Below are positions 1 through 8,638 of a DNA stretch of 64,000 nucleotides, one piece after another. Below the pieces are notes generated by a model. It was not told the DNA's origin and searched no databases. It saw only the letters and a program-made list of their open reading frames with translations. Made by a program: the position numbers and the translations under genes. Position 1 is the first letter of the stretch. Each line of letters starts with the position of its first letter. This DNA is from Streptomyces asoensis (GTDB lineage Bacteria > Actinomycetota > Actinomycetes > Streptomycetales > Streptomycetaceae): the NCBI RefSeq assembly GCF_013085465.1, contig NZ_CP049838.1, positions 930,001 through 994,000 on the forward strand, read 5' to 3'.

Positions 1-196
1 GCTGGTACTCGGCGCCGTAGCTGGCCATGTAACGGACCTGGCTGAGGGCGTAGTCGAAGCCGTTGTTCTCGGCGAGGACGGCGAGTTCCCGGTTGTAGTC
101 GTATCCCCAGTCGGTGCGCTGCTCGATCCTGCTGGTGACGAGTCCCCCACTGACATTGGGGACCCAGTAGGCGAATTTCAGGGGCGCGGCGGGCAT
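1..196 (-). CDS. sfnG: Dimethyl-sulfone monooxygenase SfnG (5' part, cut by window edge)
   Basis: Only the first 65 codons are inside the window. The N-terminus reads KFAYWVPNVSGGLV, then IEQRTDWGYDYN and FDYALSQVRYMASYGAEYQ, the characteristic start of SfnG-type FMNH2-dependent (luciferase-like, LLM class) monooxygenases. These oxidise dimethyl sulfone to methanesulfinate during sulfur scavenging. The ATG at 196 is preceded by an AGGAG ribosome site at the right distance. A Cys-containing leader peptide lies 147 bases upstream on the same strand, which fits regulation by sulfur supply. The family call is firm; substrate specificity is inferred. Confidence 0.85.
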   Translation of the reverse strand, partial: MPAAPLKFAYWVPNVSGGLVTSRIEQRTDWGYDYNRELAVLAENNGFDYALSQVRYMASYGAEYQ

Positions 197-232
197 GCGG
201 AACTCCTGGTGCGGAATGTTTTCGGGCACGCC

Positions 233-300
233 GAATTCACGGGGCGCACCTGCGCCGACGGGGGTGCGGACGCCAAGGGGTGGGCGGACGCGGTGAATTC
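233..300 (-). promoter_or_regulatory. Possible attenuator fold between leader peptide and sfnG
   Basis: Two complementary 8-base arms, GAATTCAC at 233-240 and GTGAATTC at 293-300, enclose 52 bases that hold a smaller GGCGC/GCGCC hairpin. The element lies between the leader peptide stop and sfnG, where an anti-terminator or RBS-sequestering fold would be expected. No folding energy was computed. Confidence 0.3.
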
Positions 301-342
301 AGGCGGGGAAAAGGAAAAGCGCGGCGGATCGCGAAGGGGTGA

Positions 343-420
343 TCAGGCCGCGGCGCAACAGGAGGCGCTGGAGACGCGCGCGAGGTCGACATGGCGTCGC
401 CGCGTGAGGTCCAGTCGCAT
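343..420 (-). CDS. 25-residue cysteine leader peptide (attenuator)
   Basis: An ATG at 420 opens a 25-codon frame ending RRRHVDLARVSSASCCAAA and TGA. This is the RRHVDL-x-RVSSA-x-C pattern of the short leader peptides found upstream of sulfur assimilation genes in Streptomyces and relatives. A GAGG ribosome site lies 8 bases before the start; a second in-frame ATG at 426 is too close to it. Two adjacent Cys codons (TGT TGC) sit near the end, where ribosome stalling on scarce cysteinyl-tRNA would sense sulfur starvation. The downstream gene on the same strand is sfnG. The frame and motif are seen directly; attenuation is inferred from the family. Confidence 0.85.
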   Translation of the reverse strand: MRLDLTRRRHVDLARVSSASCCAAA

Positions 421-563
421 CTTCATGTCCTCGATCGTGGCAGCCGCCCGCGACGGCAGTCAAGGCAAACCCGACCGGTCTCGTATCGCGGACCATTGAA
501 TTTCACGAAGGTGTGACAGGGAAACCCTTGAACGGGCGCCGAACGGGCCCGCATTCTTCCGTC

Positions 564-1481
564 GTGCGTACGGAACAGCTGGAATACATCGCGGCCGTCA
601 CCCGGCTCGGTTCGCTGCGTCGGGCCGCCGAGGAACTACGACTCTCCCAGCCCGCGTTGAGCGAGACCGTGCGGAACCTGGAGCGTGAACTCGGGGTGGA
701 TCTCCTGGAGCGCAAGCGGTCCGGTGCCACCATGAGCGCGTCGGGCCGGGAACTCCTGCCACACATCATCGGGGTGCTGGACGCGGTGGACCGGCTGCGC
801 TCGGCGGCGGGCGAGCAGCACCGGATCAGTCGGATGGTGCGGGTCGGCACGGTGAACGCGGCGACCGTGCCGCTGCTCATCCCGGCGGTCCGGGAGTTCC
901 GCGCCGCGCATCCCGTCACCCAGGTGGAGGTGGTTGGCGCCCAGCAGACCGACATCCACCGGATTCTGCTGGAGGGCGGGTTCGACCTGGGCCTGGTCAA
1001 CCATCTGGAGGGCGACGACGTGCCCGCCGAGTTCGAGTCGACCGAGCTGCTGCGCGGCCGGCCGGTGGTGTGTGTGCGCCCCGACAGCCCGTTGGCCTCC
1101 GCGCCGTCGGTCTCGGTGGACGACCTGCTCGACGTACCGCTGATCGGGATGCGGTCGGGCTATGTCATGCATCGCTACGTCCATCGGCTTCTCGACGGGC
1201 GCGGCCTCTCCTTCGCGTACTCCACCGACGGAGCGGAGATGGGCAAGCTGATGGTGGCCGAGGGGCTGGGCGCGACGGTCCTGCCCGACTTCAGTGTGAT
1301 CGGGGATCCGCTGGAGCGGCGCGGGGCGCTCACCCACCGGCCGATCAGCGGCGACACGACACGGGTGCTGCTGATGCTGCAACGTCGGCGGGCGGAATCC
1401 GTCCCCCAGGCCGCGCGGGACCTGCACGAGGTCTTCGTACGCACGGCACGGACGCTGAGCGCGACGCCCGAGGCGCCGTAG
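564..1481 (+). CDS. LysR-family transcriptional regulator
   Basis: A 305-residue LysR-type regulator. The winged helix-turn-helix is in residues 2-60 (EQLEYIAAV, GSLRRAAEELRLSQPALSETVRNLE), followed by a two-lobed LysR_substrate domain from about residue 90 (VRVGTVNAATVPLLIPAVREF) to 290. I chose the GTG at 564 because the helix-turn-helix of this family starts within a few residues of the N-terminus. The frame is open back to a GTG at 513, but those 17 codons look like non-coding sequence. The target is unknown; the divergent neighbour across a 367-base gap is the sfnG leader/sfnG unit, so a role in sulfur or sulfonate metabolism is possible but unproven. Confidence 0.9.
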   Translation: MRTEQLEYIAAVTRLGSLRRAAEELRLSQPALSETVRNLERELGVDLLERKRSGATMSASGRELLPHIIGVLDAVDRLRSAAGEQHRISRMVRVGTVNAATVPLLIPAVREFRAAHPVTQVEVVGAQQTDIHRILLEGGFDLGLVNHLEGDDVPAEFESTELLRGRPVVCVRPDSPLASAPSVSVDDLLDVPLIGMRSGYVMHRYVHRLLDGRGLSFAYSTDGAEMGKLMVAEGLGATVLPDFSVIGDPLERRGALTHRPISGDTTRVLLMLQRRRAESVPQAARDLHEVFVRTARTLSATPEAP

Positions 1482-1484
1482 GGA

Positions 1485-1724
1485 TCAGTCCTCGTCGCCG
1501 ACGGGGACCACGACGAGGAAGGCATCCGACTTCAGGTCCATGACCACGGTCGCGGGCTCCCCCTCGGCCCGCCGCCGCGCGGCGTACTCCTCCGCCGGCC
1601 ACGATCCTCGCGGGGATCCTGCGGGGAAACGCTCCAACACCTTCGCGCCCATAGCGGCAGGCACCTCCCGATACGAAACGGTCGATCTCTCTGGGGTGCG
1701 CTTGCCCGGGATCGACGCGATCAT
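1485..1724 (-). CDS. Conserved small hypothetical protein
   Basis: A 79-residue protein whose ATG overlaps the TGA of the upstream MMPL gene (ATGA at 1721-1724), so it is probably translationally coupled to it. It is basic in the middle (EEYAARRRAEGEP) and ends in a hydrophobic beta-like stretch, VVMDLKSDAFLVVVPVGDED. There is no signal peptide or membrane span. No function is recognised. Codon bias and the overlap support a real gene; a partner role with the exporter is only suggested by position. Confidence 0.65.
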   Translation of the reverse strand: MIASIPGKRTPERSTVSYREVPAAMGAKVLERFPAGSPRGSWPAEEYAARRRAEGEPATVVMDLKSDAFLVVVPVGDED

Positions 1725-3829
1725 GTTCGGGTCCGTGCCGAAGGCCCGTCACCCGCCTTGCCTCGGCCGTGGCCGAGCCGTCCCGGCCACCAGGCGGGCG
1801 CGCCGATGTCCCGCACCAGCGCGGGCACCAGCAGCGAGCGCACCACGAGCGTGTCGAGCAGGACGCCGAAGGCGACGATGAAGGCGATCTGGGCGAGGAA
1901 GGCCAGCGGGATCACCCCGAGCGCGGCGAACGTGGCGGCGAGCACCACGCCGGCCGAGGTGATGACACCGCCGGTGGTGACCAGACCCCGCAGGACGCCC
2001 TCGCGGACGCCGTGCCGCAGGGACTCCTCGCGCACCCGGGACATGAGGAAGATGTTGTAGTCGACGCCCAGCGCCACCAGAAACACGAAGCCGTACAGCG
2101 GCACGGACGGATCGGTGCCGCCGAAGCCGAACACATGCCGGAACACGAGACCGGAGACGCCCAGGGTGGCGAGGAAGTTCAGCGCCACCGTGGCCACCAG
2201 CAGCGCGGGCATCAGCAGCGAGCGCAGCAGGGCCGTCAGGATGAGGAAGATGATGGCGAGGACGACGGGGACGATGAGGGTGCGGTCGCGTTCGGCGGTG
2301 CGCAGCGTGTCGTACCGCTGGGCCGTGTAGCCGCCGACGAGGGCGTCCGCGCCGGGGACGGCGTGCAGGGAGGTGCGCAGGCGCGCCACGGTCCGCAGGG
2401 CCGCGTCGCCGTCCGCGGCGGAGTCGAGGGTGACGTCGACCCGGACCCGCCCGTCGACCACCAGGGGCTCGCCGCCGGGCCGGCCGGACGCGGTGACGTC
2501 GGCCGCCGAGGCGACGCCCTCGGTGTCCCGGGCCGCGCCGAGGACCTCCTCCAGTCGGTCGGCGTCCGCGACGACCACGGTGGGGTTGCCGGAGCCTCCG
2601 GGGAAGTGCCGGCCCAGGGTCTGCTGCGCGGCGACGGAGGGGGCGTCGTTCACGAAGGTCTCGTCGAGGGGTACGCCCTTCGAGGCGAGCGTCGGGGCGA
2701 AGGCGGCCCCGGCCAGCAGGACGGCGAGCGTCACCGCCCAGACCCGGCGCGGCGCCCGGTCGACGAGGCCGGCGACGCGCCGCCAGACGCCGTGGCCCGC
2801 GCCGCCCGCAGTCATACGGGCGGGCCAGTACGCGGCCCTGCCGAGGAGGACGAGGACGGCGGGCAGGAAGGTCAGCGTGCTGAGCACGGCGCAGCCGATG
2901 CCGATGGCGCCGACCGGTCCGAGCGCGCGGTTGTTGGTGAGGTCGCTGAGCAGCAGGGCGAGCAGCCCCAGGGCGACGGTCGCGGCGCTGGCCACGACGG
3001 CGCCCCAGGACTTGCGCAGCGCGGCCGTGATGGCGGCGAACCGGTCGGTGCGCGCGGCGAGTTCCTCCCGGTAGCGGGCGGTGAGCAGCAGGGCATAGTC
3101 GGTGGCCGCGCCGATCACCAGGATGGAGAGGATGCCCTGGACCTGGCCGTCGACGCGCACCACGTCGTGATCGGCGAGCGCGTACACGACAGCGCAGGCG
3201 AGGCCGAGGGCGAAGACCGCGCCGAGGATGATCACCAGCGGGAGCAGCACGCTGCGGTACACGAGCAGCAGGATGACGAGGACGGTGGCCAGCGCGACGG
3301 CGAGCAGCAGCCCGTCGATGCCGGCGAAGGCGTCGGACAGGTCGGCCTGGGTCGCGGCCGGCCCGGCCAGTCGGACCGTCGTGCCGGGGACGCGTTCGGC
3401 GGCGGCGCGGATCCGGTCGAGGGTGGCGGCGAGGTCGTCCCCGAGGTCGGGGCGCAGGGGCACCACGCCCTCGACGGCCTCCCCGTCCTCGGAGAGCAGT
3501 GCGGGCGACACGTCACCGGACACGCCCTGGTCGTCGGCGAGGGAGGCGAGAGCCCGGTCGGCGGCGTCGAGCCGGTCCTCGATCCCGGTTCCGGCCGCGG
3601 TGCCGGTCCAGACGACGATCGCCGGGAGGGTCTCGTTCTGCCGGAAGGCGCGTTGCGCGGCGACGACCTCCGTCGACTCGGCGCTGCGTGGCAGGAAGGC
3701 GGCCTGGTCATTGGTGGCGACCTCGCCCAGCCGTCCGGCGTAGGGGCCGAGGACGCCGCCGACGCCGAGCCACACGGCGACGAGGAGGACCGGGACGAGC
3801 CAACGGGCGCGACGGGGGGTGGTGGACAT
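1721..3829 (-). CDS. MMPL/RND-family membrane transporter
   Basis: A 702-residue MmpL-type exporter of the RND superfamily. An N-terminal span (residues about 8-28) is followed by a large extracytoplasmic domain, then two bundles of membrane helices separated by a second soluble loop. Each half has the conserved GxDY-type motif in a helix: ATDYALLLTARYREE in the first and GVDYNIFLMSRVREES in the second, typical of proton-relay positions. The ATG at 3829 has a GGAG site just upstream; the open frame runs 25 codons further but lacks support. The MarR gene upstream on the same strand and the palindrome between them suggest MarR-controlled efflux of lipids or drugs. The substrate is unknown. Confidence 0.92.
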   Translation of the reverse strand: MSTTPRRARWLVPVLLVAVWLGVGGVLGPYAGRLGEVATNDQAAFLPRSAESTEVVAAQRAFRQNETLPAIVVWTGTAAGTGIEDRLDAADRALASLADDQGVSGDVSPALLSEDGEAVEGVVPLRPDLGDDLAATLDRIRAAAERVPGTTVRLAGPAATQADLSDAFAGIDGLLLAVALATVLVILLLVYRSVLLPLVIILGAVFALGLACAVVYALADHDVVRVDGQVQGILSILVIGAATDYALLLTARYREELAARTDRFAAITAALRKSWGAVVASAATVALGLLALLLSDLTNNRALGPVGAIGIGCAVLSTLTFLPAVLVLLGRAAYWPARMTAGGAGHGVWRRVAGLVDRAPRRVWAVTLAVLLAGAAFAPTLASKGVPLDETFVNDAPSVAAQQTLGRHFPGGSGNPTVVVADADRLEEVLGAARDTEGVASAADVTASGRPGGEPLVVDGRVRVDVTLDSAADGDAALRTVARLRTSLHAVPGADALVGGYTAQRYDTLRTAERDRTLIVPVVLAIIFLILTALLRSLLMPALLVATVALNFLATLGVSGLVFRHVFGFGGTDPSVPLYGFVFLVALGVDYNIFLMSRVREESLRHGVREGVLRGLVTTGGVITSAGVVLAATFAALGVIPLAFLAQIAFIVAFGVLLDTLVVRSLLVPALVRDIGAPAWWPGRLGHGRGKAGDGPSARTRT

Positions 3830-3909
3830 CGTTCTCCAGCTCCGAAAGGAAAGGGCTCGGGTAGCGGCACAGGTAGCTCTACGGCACAGGTATCTCAACA
3901 ACAAACAAT

Positions 3910-3922
3910 CTCAATGATTGAG
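3910..3922. promoter_or_regulatory. Perfect 13-bp palindrome, probable MarR operator
   Basis: CTCAATGATTGAG is a perfect inverted repeat around a central G, in an unusually AT-rich patch 81 bases before the MMPL start and after the marR stop. Paired ATTGA half-sites are common in MarR operators, and the adjacent gene encodes a MarR protein. A related TTGAGAT half-site is repeated a few bases away on the minus strand. Confidence 0.55.
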
Positions 3923-4003
3923 TAAGTTGCCGTCGAGTGATCGTAGACGTTGCCTGTCCTTCCGCCCTCGGCCGGTCCCCGGATGCGACGGACCGCGGCT
4001 TCT

Positions 4004-4510
4004 TCAGCGCCCGGGAGAGGTGATCCCGGACAGTTCCTCGCCCATCGCCGTGAGGAAGCGCAGCACCACCGACAGCTCGTCCTCGGTGAACCGCGAGCGC
4101 GCGGCCCGGGTCGCCTCGGCCAGCGGCCGGAAGTAGGTGCGGGCCACCGACTTGGCGTCGGCCGCGTAGTACAGGTGGACCACCCTGCGGTCGGCGCTCT
4201 CCCGGACCCGTCGGATGTGCCCCGCGCGCTCCAGCCGGTCCACGCACGCGGTGACGGCGCCGGAGGTGAGCCCGAGATGCTCGCGCAGCCGCTTCGGGGT
4301 CATCGGCGCGTCGGCGTCCAGGATCGCGGCGAGCGCCTGGACGTCCGTCGCGTGCAGCCCCTGGTCGCCCGCGAACCCGTGCACCAGCCGGTTGATCTCG
4401 CCGTTCATCCGCCGCAGCCGCACAGCGAAGGCGTGCAGGTCGGTCGGCATCCCGGACGCCTCGGACTGCTGTCCCGGCACCCGCCCCTCACGGTCGTTCG
4501 CTGTGGCCAC
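4004..4510 (-). CDS. MarR-family transcriptional regulator
   Basis: A 168-residue MarR regulator. Helices typical of the dimer interface (DLHAFAVRLRRMNGEINRLV) precede a winged helix-turn-helix (MTPKRLREHLGLTSGAVTACVDRLERAGHIRR) with the beta-wing signature ESADRRVVHLYY. The GTG at 4510 gives the normal family length. An internal ATG at 4450, with a GAGG site 8 bases upstream, is an alternative start that would drop 20 residues. It lies upstream of and co-oriented with the MMPL exporter and is the likely local repressor. Confidence 0.88.
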   Translation of the reverse strand: MATANDREGRVPGQQSEASGMPTDLHAFAVRLRRMNGEINRLVHGFAGDQGLHATDVQALAAILDADAPMTPKRLREHLGLTSGAVTACVDRLERAGHIRRVRESADRRVVHLYYAADAKSVARTYFRPLAEATRAARSRFTEDELSVVLRFLTAMGEELSGITSPGR

Positions 4511-4634
4511 GGGGCCAGCGTAGTCGCCGTCCGCGATCACTCGTTCGTGCGCACAAGCCGCTGCCGCATCCGCGGCCCTCCCGCGCGTGGAAGCGATCTG
4601 CGAGAGGGCCACCGACGCGAAGGAACGAGGACTC

Positions 4635-6152
4635 ATGACCGCAGACGGCCGCGGCACACTCTGCCTGGTGACCGGCGCCACGGGATACATCGGCGGCCGG
4701 CTCGTCCCGGAGCTGCTGGCGGCGGGCCACCGGGTGCGCTGTCTGGCCCGCTCCCCCGACCGGCTGCGCGACCACCCGTGGGCCGGCGACGTCGACAGGG
4801 TGCGCGGGGACGTCACGGACGCCGCGTCGGTCGCGGCGGCCCTGCGGGACGTCGACGTCGCGTACTACCTGGTGCACGCGCTGGGCACCGGCGAGGACTT
4901 CGAGGAGACCGACCGGCGGGCGGCACGGATCTTCGGGGAGCAGGCGCGCGCGGCGGGAGTGCGCCGCGTCGTCTACCTCGGCGGCCTCACACCGGCCGGG
5001 GTGCCCGAGCGGGAGCTCTCGCCGCATCTGCGCTCACGCGCCGAGGTGGGGCGGATCCTGTTGCACTCGGGCGTGCCCACCACCGTGCTGCGGGCCGCGG
5101 TCGTGATCGGCTCGGGCTCGGTCTCCTTCGAGATGCTGCGCTATCTGACCGAGCGGCTGCCGGTGATGGTCACTCCGAGCTGGGTGCACACCCGGATCCA
5201 GCCCGTGGCCGTCCGCGACGTGCTGCGCGCCCTCGTCGGCTCCGCCGGGATGCCGGACGACGTCAGCCGGGCCTTCGACATCGGCGGGCCGGACGTTCTG
5301 ACCTACCGCGAGATGATGATCCGCTACGCCGTCATCGCCGGGCTGCCCCGCCGGCTCATCCTGTCCGTGCCGATGCTCACCCCCGGTCTGTCCAGCCACT
5401 GGGTCGGGCTGGTGACCCCGGTGCCGGCCTCGATCGCCCGGCCGCTCACCGAGTCGTTGCGGCACGAGGTGGTCTGCGGCGAGCGCGACATCGCCCGGTA
5501 CGTGCCCGACCCGCCCGGCCATCCGCTCGGCTTCGACGAGGCGGTCCGGCTCGCCCTGCGCAGCGTGCGGGAGGCGCGGGTCGCCACCCGCTGGTCCTCC
5601 GCGTCCTTCCCGGGCGCCCCCAGCGACCCGCTGCCCACCGACCCCGGCTGGGCGGGCGGGAGTCTCTACACCGACGTCCGCGAACTGGTCGTCGACGCTC
5701 CTCGGGAGTCCTTGTGGCGGGTGATCGAGGGCATCGGCGGCGACAACGGCTGGTACTCCTTCCCGCTCGCGTGGGCCGTCCGCGGCCGGCTCGACCGGCT
5801 GGTCGGCGGGGTGGGGCTGCGCCGCGGCCGCCGGGACGCCGCCCGGTTGCGGGTGGGCGACTCGCTGGACTTCTGGCGGGTCGAGGAGATCGAGCCCGGA
5901 CACCTGCTCCGGCTGCGGGCCGAGATGCGGCTGCCGGGCCTGGCCTGGCTGGAGATGTACGCGGAGACGGACACCGGCGGCCGTACCCGCTTCCGTCAGC
6001 GCGCACTGTTCCATCCGCACGGGCTGCTCGGCCACGCCTACTGGTGGAGCGTCTCCCCCTTCCACGCCCTCGTCTTCGGCGGCATGGCCCGCAACATCGC
6101 CCAGGCGGCGGTGGCGGACGCGACGGCGCGCGCGAGGGAGCCGGTCCGCTGA
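4635..6152 (+). CDS. NAD(P)-binding SDR protein with C-terminal DUF2867
   Basis: A 505-residue fusion. The N-terminal Rossmann domain begins with the glycine motif TGATGYIGG (residues about 9-17) and continues as an atypical extended SDR/NmrA-like fold. The region after about residue 330 (YTDVRELVVDAPRESLWRVI, DNGWYSFPLAWAVRGRLD) is a DUF2867/START-like domain ending near FHPHGLLGHAYWW. I chose the ATG at 4635 for its AAGGA/GAGG site; an upstream GTG at 4587 is unsupported. The photolyase gene starts 104 bases downstream on the same strand. An oxidoreductase role is inferred; the substrate is unknown. Confidence 0.85.
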   Translation: MTADGRGTLCLVTGATGYIGGRLVPELLAAGHRVRCLARSPDRLRDHPWAGDVDRVRGDVTDAASVAAALRDVDVAYYLVHALGTGEDFEETDRRAARIFGEQARAAGVRRVVYLGGLTPAGVPERELSPHLRSRAEVGRILLHSGVPTTVLRAAVVIGSGSVSFEMLRYLTERLPVMVTPSWVHTRIQPVAVRDVLRALVGSAGMPDDVSRAFDIGGPDVLTYREMMIRYAVIAGLPRRLILSVPMLTPGLSSHWVGLVTPVPASIARPLTESLRHEVVCGERDIARYVPDPPGHPLGFDEAVRLALRSVREARVATRWSSASFPGAPSDPLPTDPGWAGGSLYTDVRELVVDAPRESLWRVIEGIGGDNGWYSFPLAWAVRGRLDRLVGGVGLRRGRRDAARLRVGDSLDFWRVEEIEPGHLLRLRAEMRLPGLAWLEMYAETDTGGRTRFRQRALFHPHGLLGHAYWWSVSPFHALVFGGMARNIAQAAVADATARAREPVR

Positions 6153-6255
6153 CGACGTTGCGAGGAGACCCGCCCGCCGCTCACGCACCTGCATCCGCCG
6201 GGCGCCGCTTCCCGGAATCAGGTGATCGTCCGAACCCCTGCCCCGGAGCCCTGCC

Positions 6256-7629
6256 ATGAACGTCTCGGTCGTCCTGTTCACCGCGGACCTGCGTCTGCAC
6301 GACCACCCGCCGCTGCGCGCGGCCCTCGACGGGGCGCGGCAGGTGGTCCCGTTGTTCGTACGCGACCGGGCCGTGGACGGTGCCGGGTTCGCCGTGCCGA
6401 ACCGGCTGGCGTTCCTCGCCGACTGTCTGCGCGATCTCGACGCGGGGCTGCGCGAGCGGGGCGGCCGGCTCGTCGTGCGCTCGGGCGACCTGGTCGAGCA
6501 GGTGTGCCGGGTGGCCGGCGAGGCGGACGCGGACGAGGTCCACCTGGCCGCCGACGGGAGCGCGCACGCGCGGCGCCGCGAGGAACGGCTGCGGCGCGCC
6601 CTGGAGTCGGAGGGCCTGCGGCTGCATGTGCACGACGCGGTGACGACCGCCGTCGGGCCCGGTGTGGTGACCCCGGCCTCCTCGGACCACTTCGCCGTCT
6701 TCACGCCGTACTTCCGGCACTGGTCGCAGTGGCGGCTGCGCGAGCCGCTCGGCGCGCCGCGGACCGTGCGGGTGCCGGACGGGGTCGGCTCGGAGGAGCT
6801 GCCCACCCGGAAGGGGCCGGCGGGACTGTCGCCGGGACTGGCCCCGGGGGGCGAGGAGGAGGGCCGCGAGAGAGTCGCCGCCTGGCTGCGGTCGGGCATC
6901 GCCGCCTACGAGGACCGGCACGACGACCTGGCGGGCGACGCCACCTCCCGGCTCTCGCCGCATCTGCACTTCGGCACCCTGTCCCCGGTGGAGCTCGTGC
7001 ACCGGGCGCGCCGCGCGGGCGGGCCGGGAGCCGAGGCGTTCGTGCGGCAGCTGGCCTGGCGCGACTTCCACCGTCAGGTGCTGGCGGCCCGGCCCGCCGC
7101 GGCGAGCGCCGACTACCGCACCAAACACGACCGCTGGCGTTCGGAGCGGACGGCGGGCGAGGACGTCGAGGCGTGGCGGGCGGGCCGTACCGGCTATCCG
7201 GTGGTGGACGCGGCGATGCGACAGCTGCGCCACGAGGGGTGGATGCACAACCGGGGCCGGCTGCTCACCGCGAGCTTCCTCACCAAGACGCTGTACGTCG
7301 ACTGGCGGGTCGGCGCCCGGCACTTCCTGGACCTGCTGGTCGACGGGGACGTGGCCAACAACCAGCTCAACTGGCAGTGGATGGCGGGCACCGGCACCGA
7401 CTCGCGGCCCAACCGGGTCCTCAACCCCGTCACCCAGGCGAAGCGGTACGACCCCGACGGGACCTACGTTCGGCGCTGGCTGCCGGAGCTCGAGGGCGTG
7501 GCGGCGCCCGCGGTGCACGAGCCGTGGAAGCTGCCGGGCCCGGACCGGGCGGCGCTCGACTACCCGGATCCGATCGTCGAGCTCTCCGAGGGGCTCGCCC
7601 GCTTCAGGCGGGCCAGGGAACACTCCTGA
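6256..7629 (+). CDS. phr: Deoxyribodipyrimidine photolyase (class I)
   Basis: A 457-residue cryptochrome/photolyase-family enzyme that repairs UV pyrimidine dimers using blue light. The N-terminal alpha/beta antenna domain starts VVLFTADLRLHDHPPLRAAL. The C-terminal FAD domain contains WRDFHRQVL, GYPVVDAAMRQLRHEGWMHN, TKTLYVDWRVGARHF and NNQLNWQWMAGTGTDS, the conserved FAD and DNA-lesion contacts including the tryptophan electron-transfer positions. A GGAG site precedes the ATG. The LitR/LitS-type light regulators start 2-4 kb downstream, which suggests light induction; photolyase belongs to that regulon in S. coelicolor. Confidence 0.95.
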   Translation: MNVSVVLFTADLRLHDHPPLRAALDGARQVVPLFVRDRAVDGAGFAVPNRLAFLADCLRDLDAGLRERGGRLVVRSGDLVEQVCRVAGEADADEVHLAADGSAHARRREERLRRALESEGLRLHVHDAVTTAVGPGVVTPASSDHFAVFTPYFRHWSQWRLREPLGAPRTVRVPDGVGSEELPTRKGPAGLSPGLAPGGEEEGRERVAAWLRSGIAAYEDRHDDLAGDATSRLSPHLHFGTLSPVELVHRARRAGGPGAEAFVRQLAWRDFHRQVLAARPAAASADYRTKHDRWRSERTAGEDVEAWRAGRTGYPVVDAAMRQLRHEGWMHNRGRLLTASFLTKTLYVDWRVGARHFLDLLVDGDVANNQLNWQWMAGTGTDSRPNRVLNPVTQAKRYDPDGTYVRRWLPELEGVAAPAVHEPWKLPGPDRAALDYPDPIVELSEGLARFRRAREHS

Positions 7630-7646
7630 GCGTGCGCCGCCGTTCC

Positions 7647-8567
7647 TCACCAGGCGGGTGCCGCGCTCAGCAGGAGATCGCGGACCCGGGTCACGTCCCG
7701 GTTCTCCACCGCGCCGGGGCGCTGGACGAGGAACGCCGTGTTGATCGGCGGGTCCGGTGGCTCGTGGAGCGGGACGAGGGCGCCGGAGGCCAGTTCGCCG
7801 AGGCAGAGGTAGCGGGGCAGCACGGTGATCCCCGCTCCCGCGACGACCGCGGCCAGCACACCGCGCAGGTCGGGCACGGTCACGGCGGCGGAGTCCGACA
7901 GGCGTCGGCCGAAGACGTGCCGCCAGTAGCGGCGCGCGATGGGCAGGTCCTCGGCGTAGGTGACCAGCGGGACGGAGTGCAGTGCCGCCGGCCCGTCGGC
8001 GGCCAGCGGTCCGCGCAGCCTGTCGGCCCACGCCGGGGCGGCGACCAGCACGAACTCCTCGTCCGTCAGCGGGACCGCGGTCAGGGTGCGGCCGCGGGGC
8101 CGGGTGGTGGCGATGACCAGGTCGTGCCGCCCCGCCCGCAGTTCCTCGAGCAGCGGGTCGGTCAGACCGGTGGCGACCCGCAGCCGGACTCCCCCGGCCA
8201 CCAGCGACGCGAGCGCCGGAAGAGCGCGGGTGCACAGCAGTTCGGCGGGTCCGGCGAGATGCACCGGGTCGGCCCGGCCGGCCGCCGGGTCCGGACCGGC
8301 CACGGTGGCCAGCTCGTCGAGCGGCGCGGAGACGCGTGCCGCGAGCTCGTCGGCGACGGCGGTCGGCGAGACGCCCCGCGGGAGCCGCTCGAAGAGCTCG
8401 CGCCCGGCCTGCCGCTCCAGTGCGCGCATCTGCGTCGTCACGGTCGGCTGGGACAGCCCCAGCAACTGCGCGGCTCCGGTGAACGAACCCGAGCGGTACA
8501 CGGCGAGGAAGGTGCGCAGCAGGTTCAGGTCCAGATGCTCGGCGGGGCGGCCGTCGGTATGTTCCAC
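7647..8567 (-). CDS. LysR-family transcriptional regulator
   Basis: A 306-residue LysR regulator with helix-turn-helix LDLNLLRTFLAVYRSGSF then GAAQLLGLSQPTVTTQMRALE (residues about 12-55) and a substrate-binding domain to the C-terminus (DLRGVLAAVVAGAGITVLPRYL near the end). The GTG at 8567 keeps the start clear of the palindrome at 8592; an ATG at 8594, inside that palindrome, is the alternative start. It is divergent from the DJ-1/PfpI gene at 8729 and is probably its regulator. Confidence 0.9.
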   Translation of the reverse strand: MEHTDGRPAEHLDLNLLRTFLAVYRSGSFTGAAQLLGLSQPTVTTQMRALERQAGRELFERLPRGVSPTAVADELAARVSAPLDELATVAGPDPAAGRADPVHLAGPAELLCTRALPALASLVAGGVRLRVATGLTDPLLEELRAGRHDLVIATTRPRGRTLTAVPLTDEEFVLVAAPAWADRLRGPLAADGPAALHSVPLVTYAEDLPIARRYWRHVFGRRLSDSAAVTVPDLRGVLAAVVAGAGITVLPRYLCLGELASGALVPLHEPPDPPINTAFLVQRPGAVENRDVTRVRDLLLSAAPAW

Positions 8568-8591
8568 CTGGCCCAGTATTCCTCCCGCACC

Positions 8592-8638
8592 CATAGGAAG
8601 CCCTATGTCGGGCATTGGAATCCTCATTGGATCCCTAT
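8592..8638. promoter_or_regulatory. LysR operator region: palindrome plus direct repeat
   Basis: The divergent promoter region holds a perfect inverted repeat, CATAGG-AAGC-CCTATG (8592-8607). It is followed by an imperfect direct repeat, CATTGGAATCCT / CATTGGATCCCT, and then another CCTATG half-site ending at 8638. Several spaced half-sites of this kind are usual for LysR regulators, which bind as tetramers between their own gene and the target. Confidence 0.5.

Noticed and set aside
209..499. Plus-strand 96-codon frame and minus-strand 65-codon frame (299-496) between sfnG and lysR
   Set aside because: No ribosome site or family pattern in either; the 25-codon leader peptide in a different frame explains the region better.
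1769..3925. 718-codon plus-strand frame opposite the MMPL gene
   Set aside because: Low-complexity Gly/Asp/Arg/Gln translation, the usual antisense shadow of a high-GC gene.
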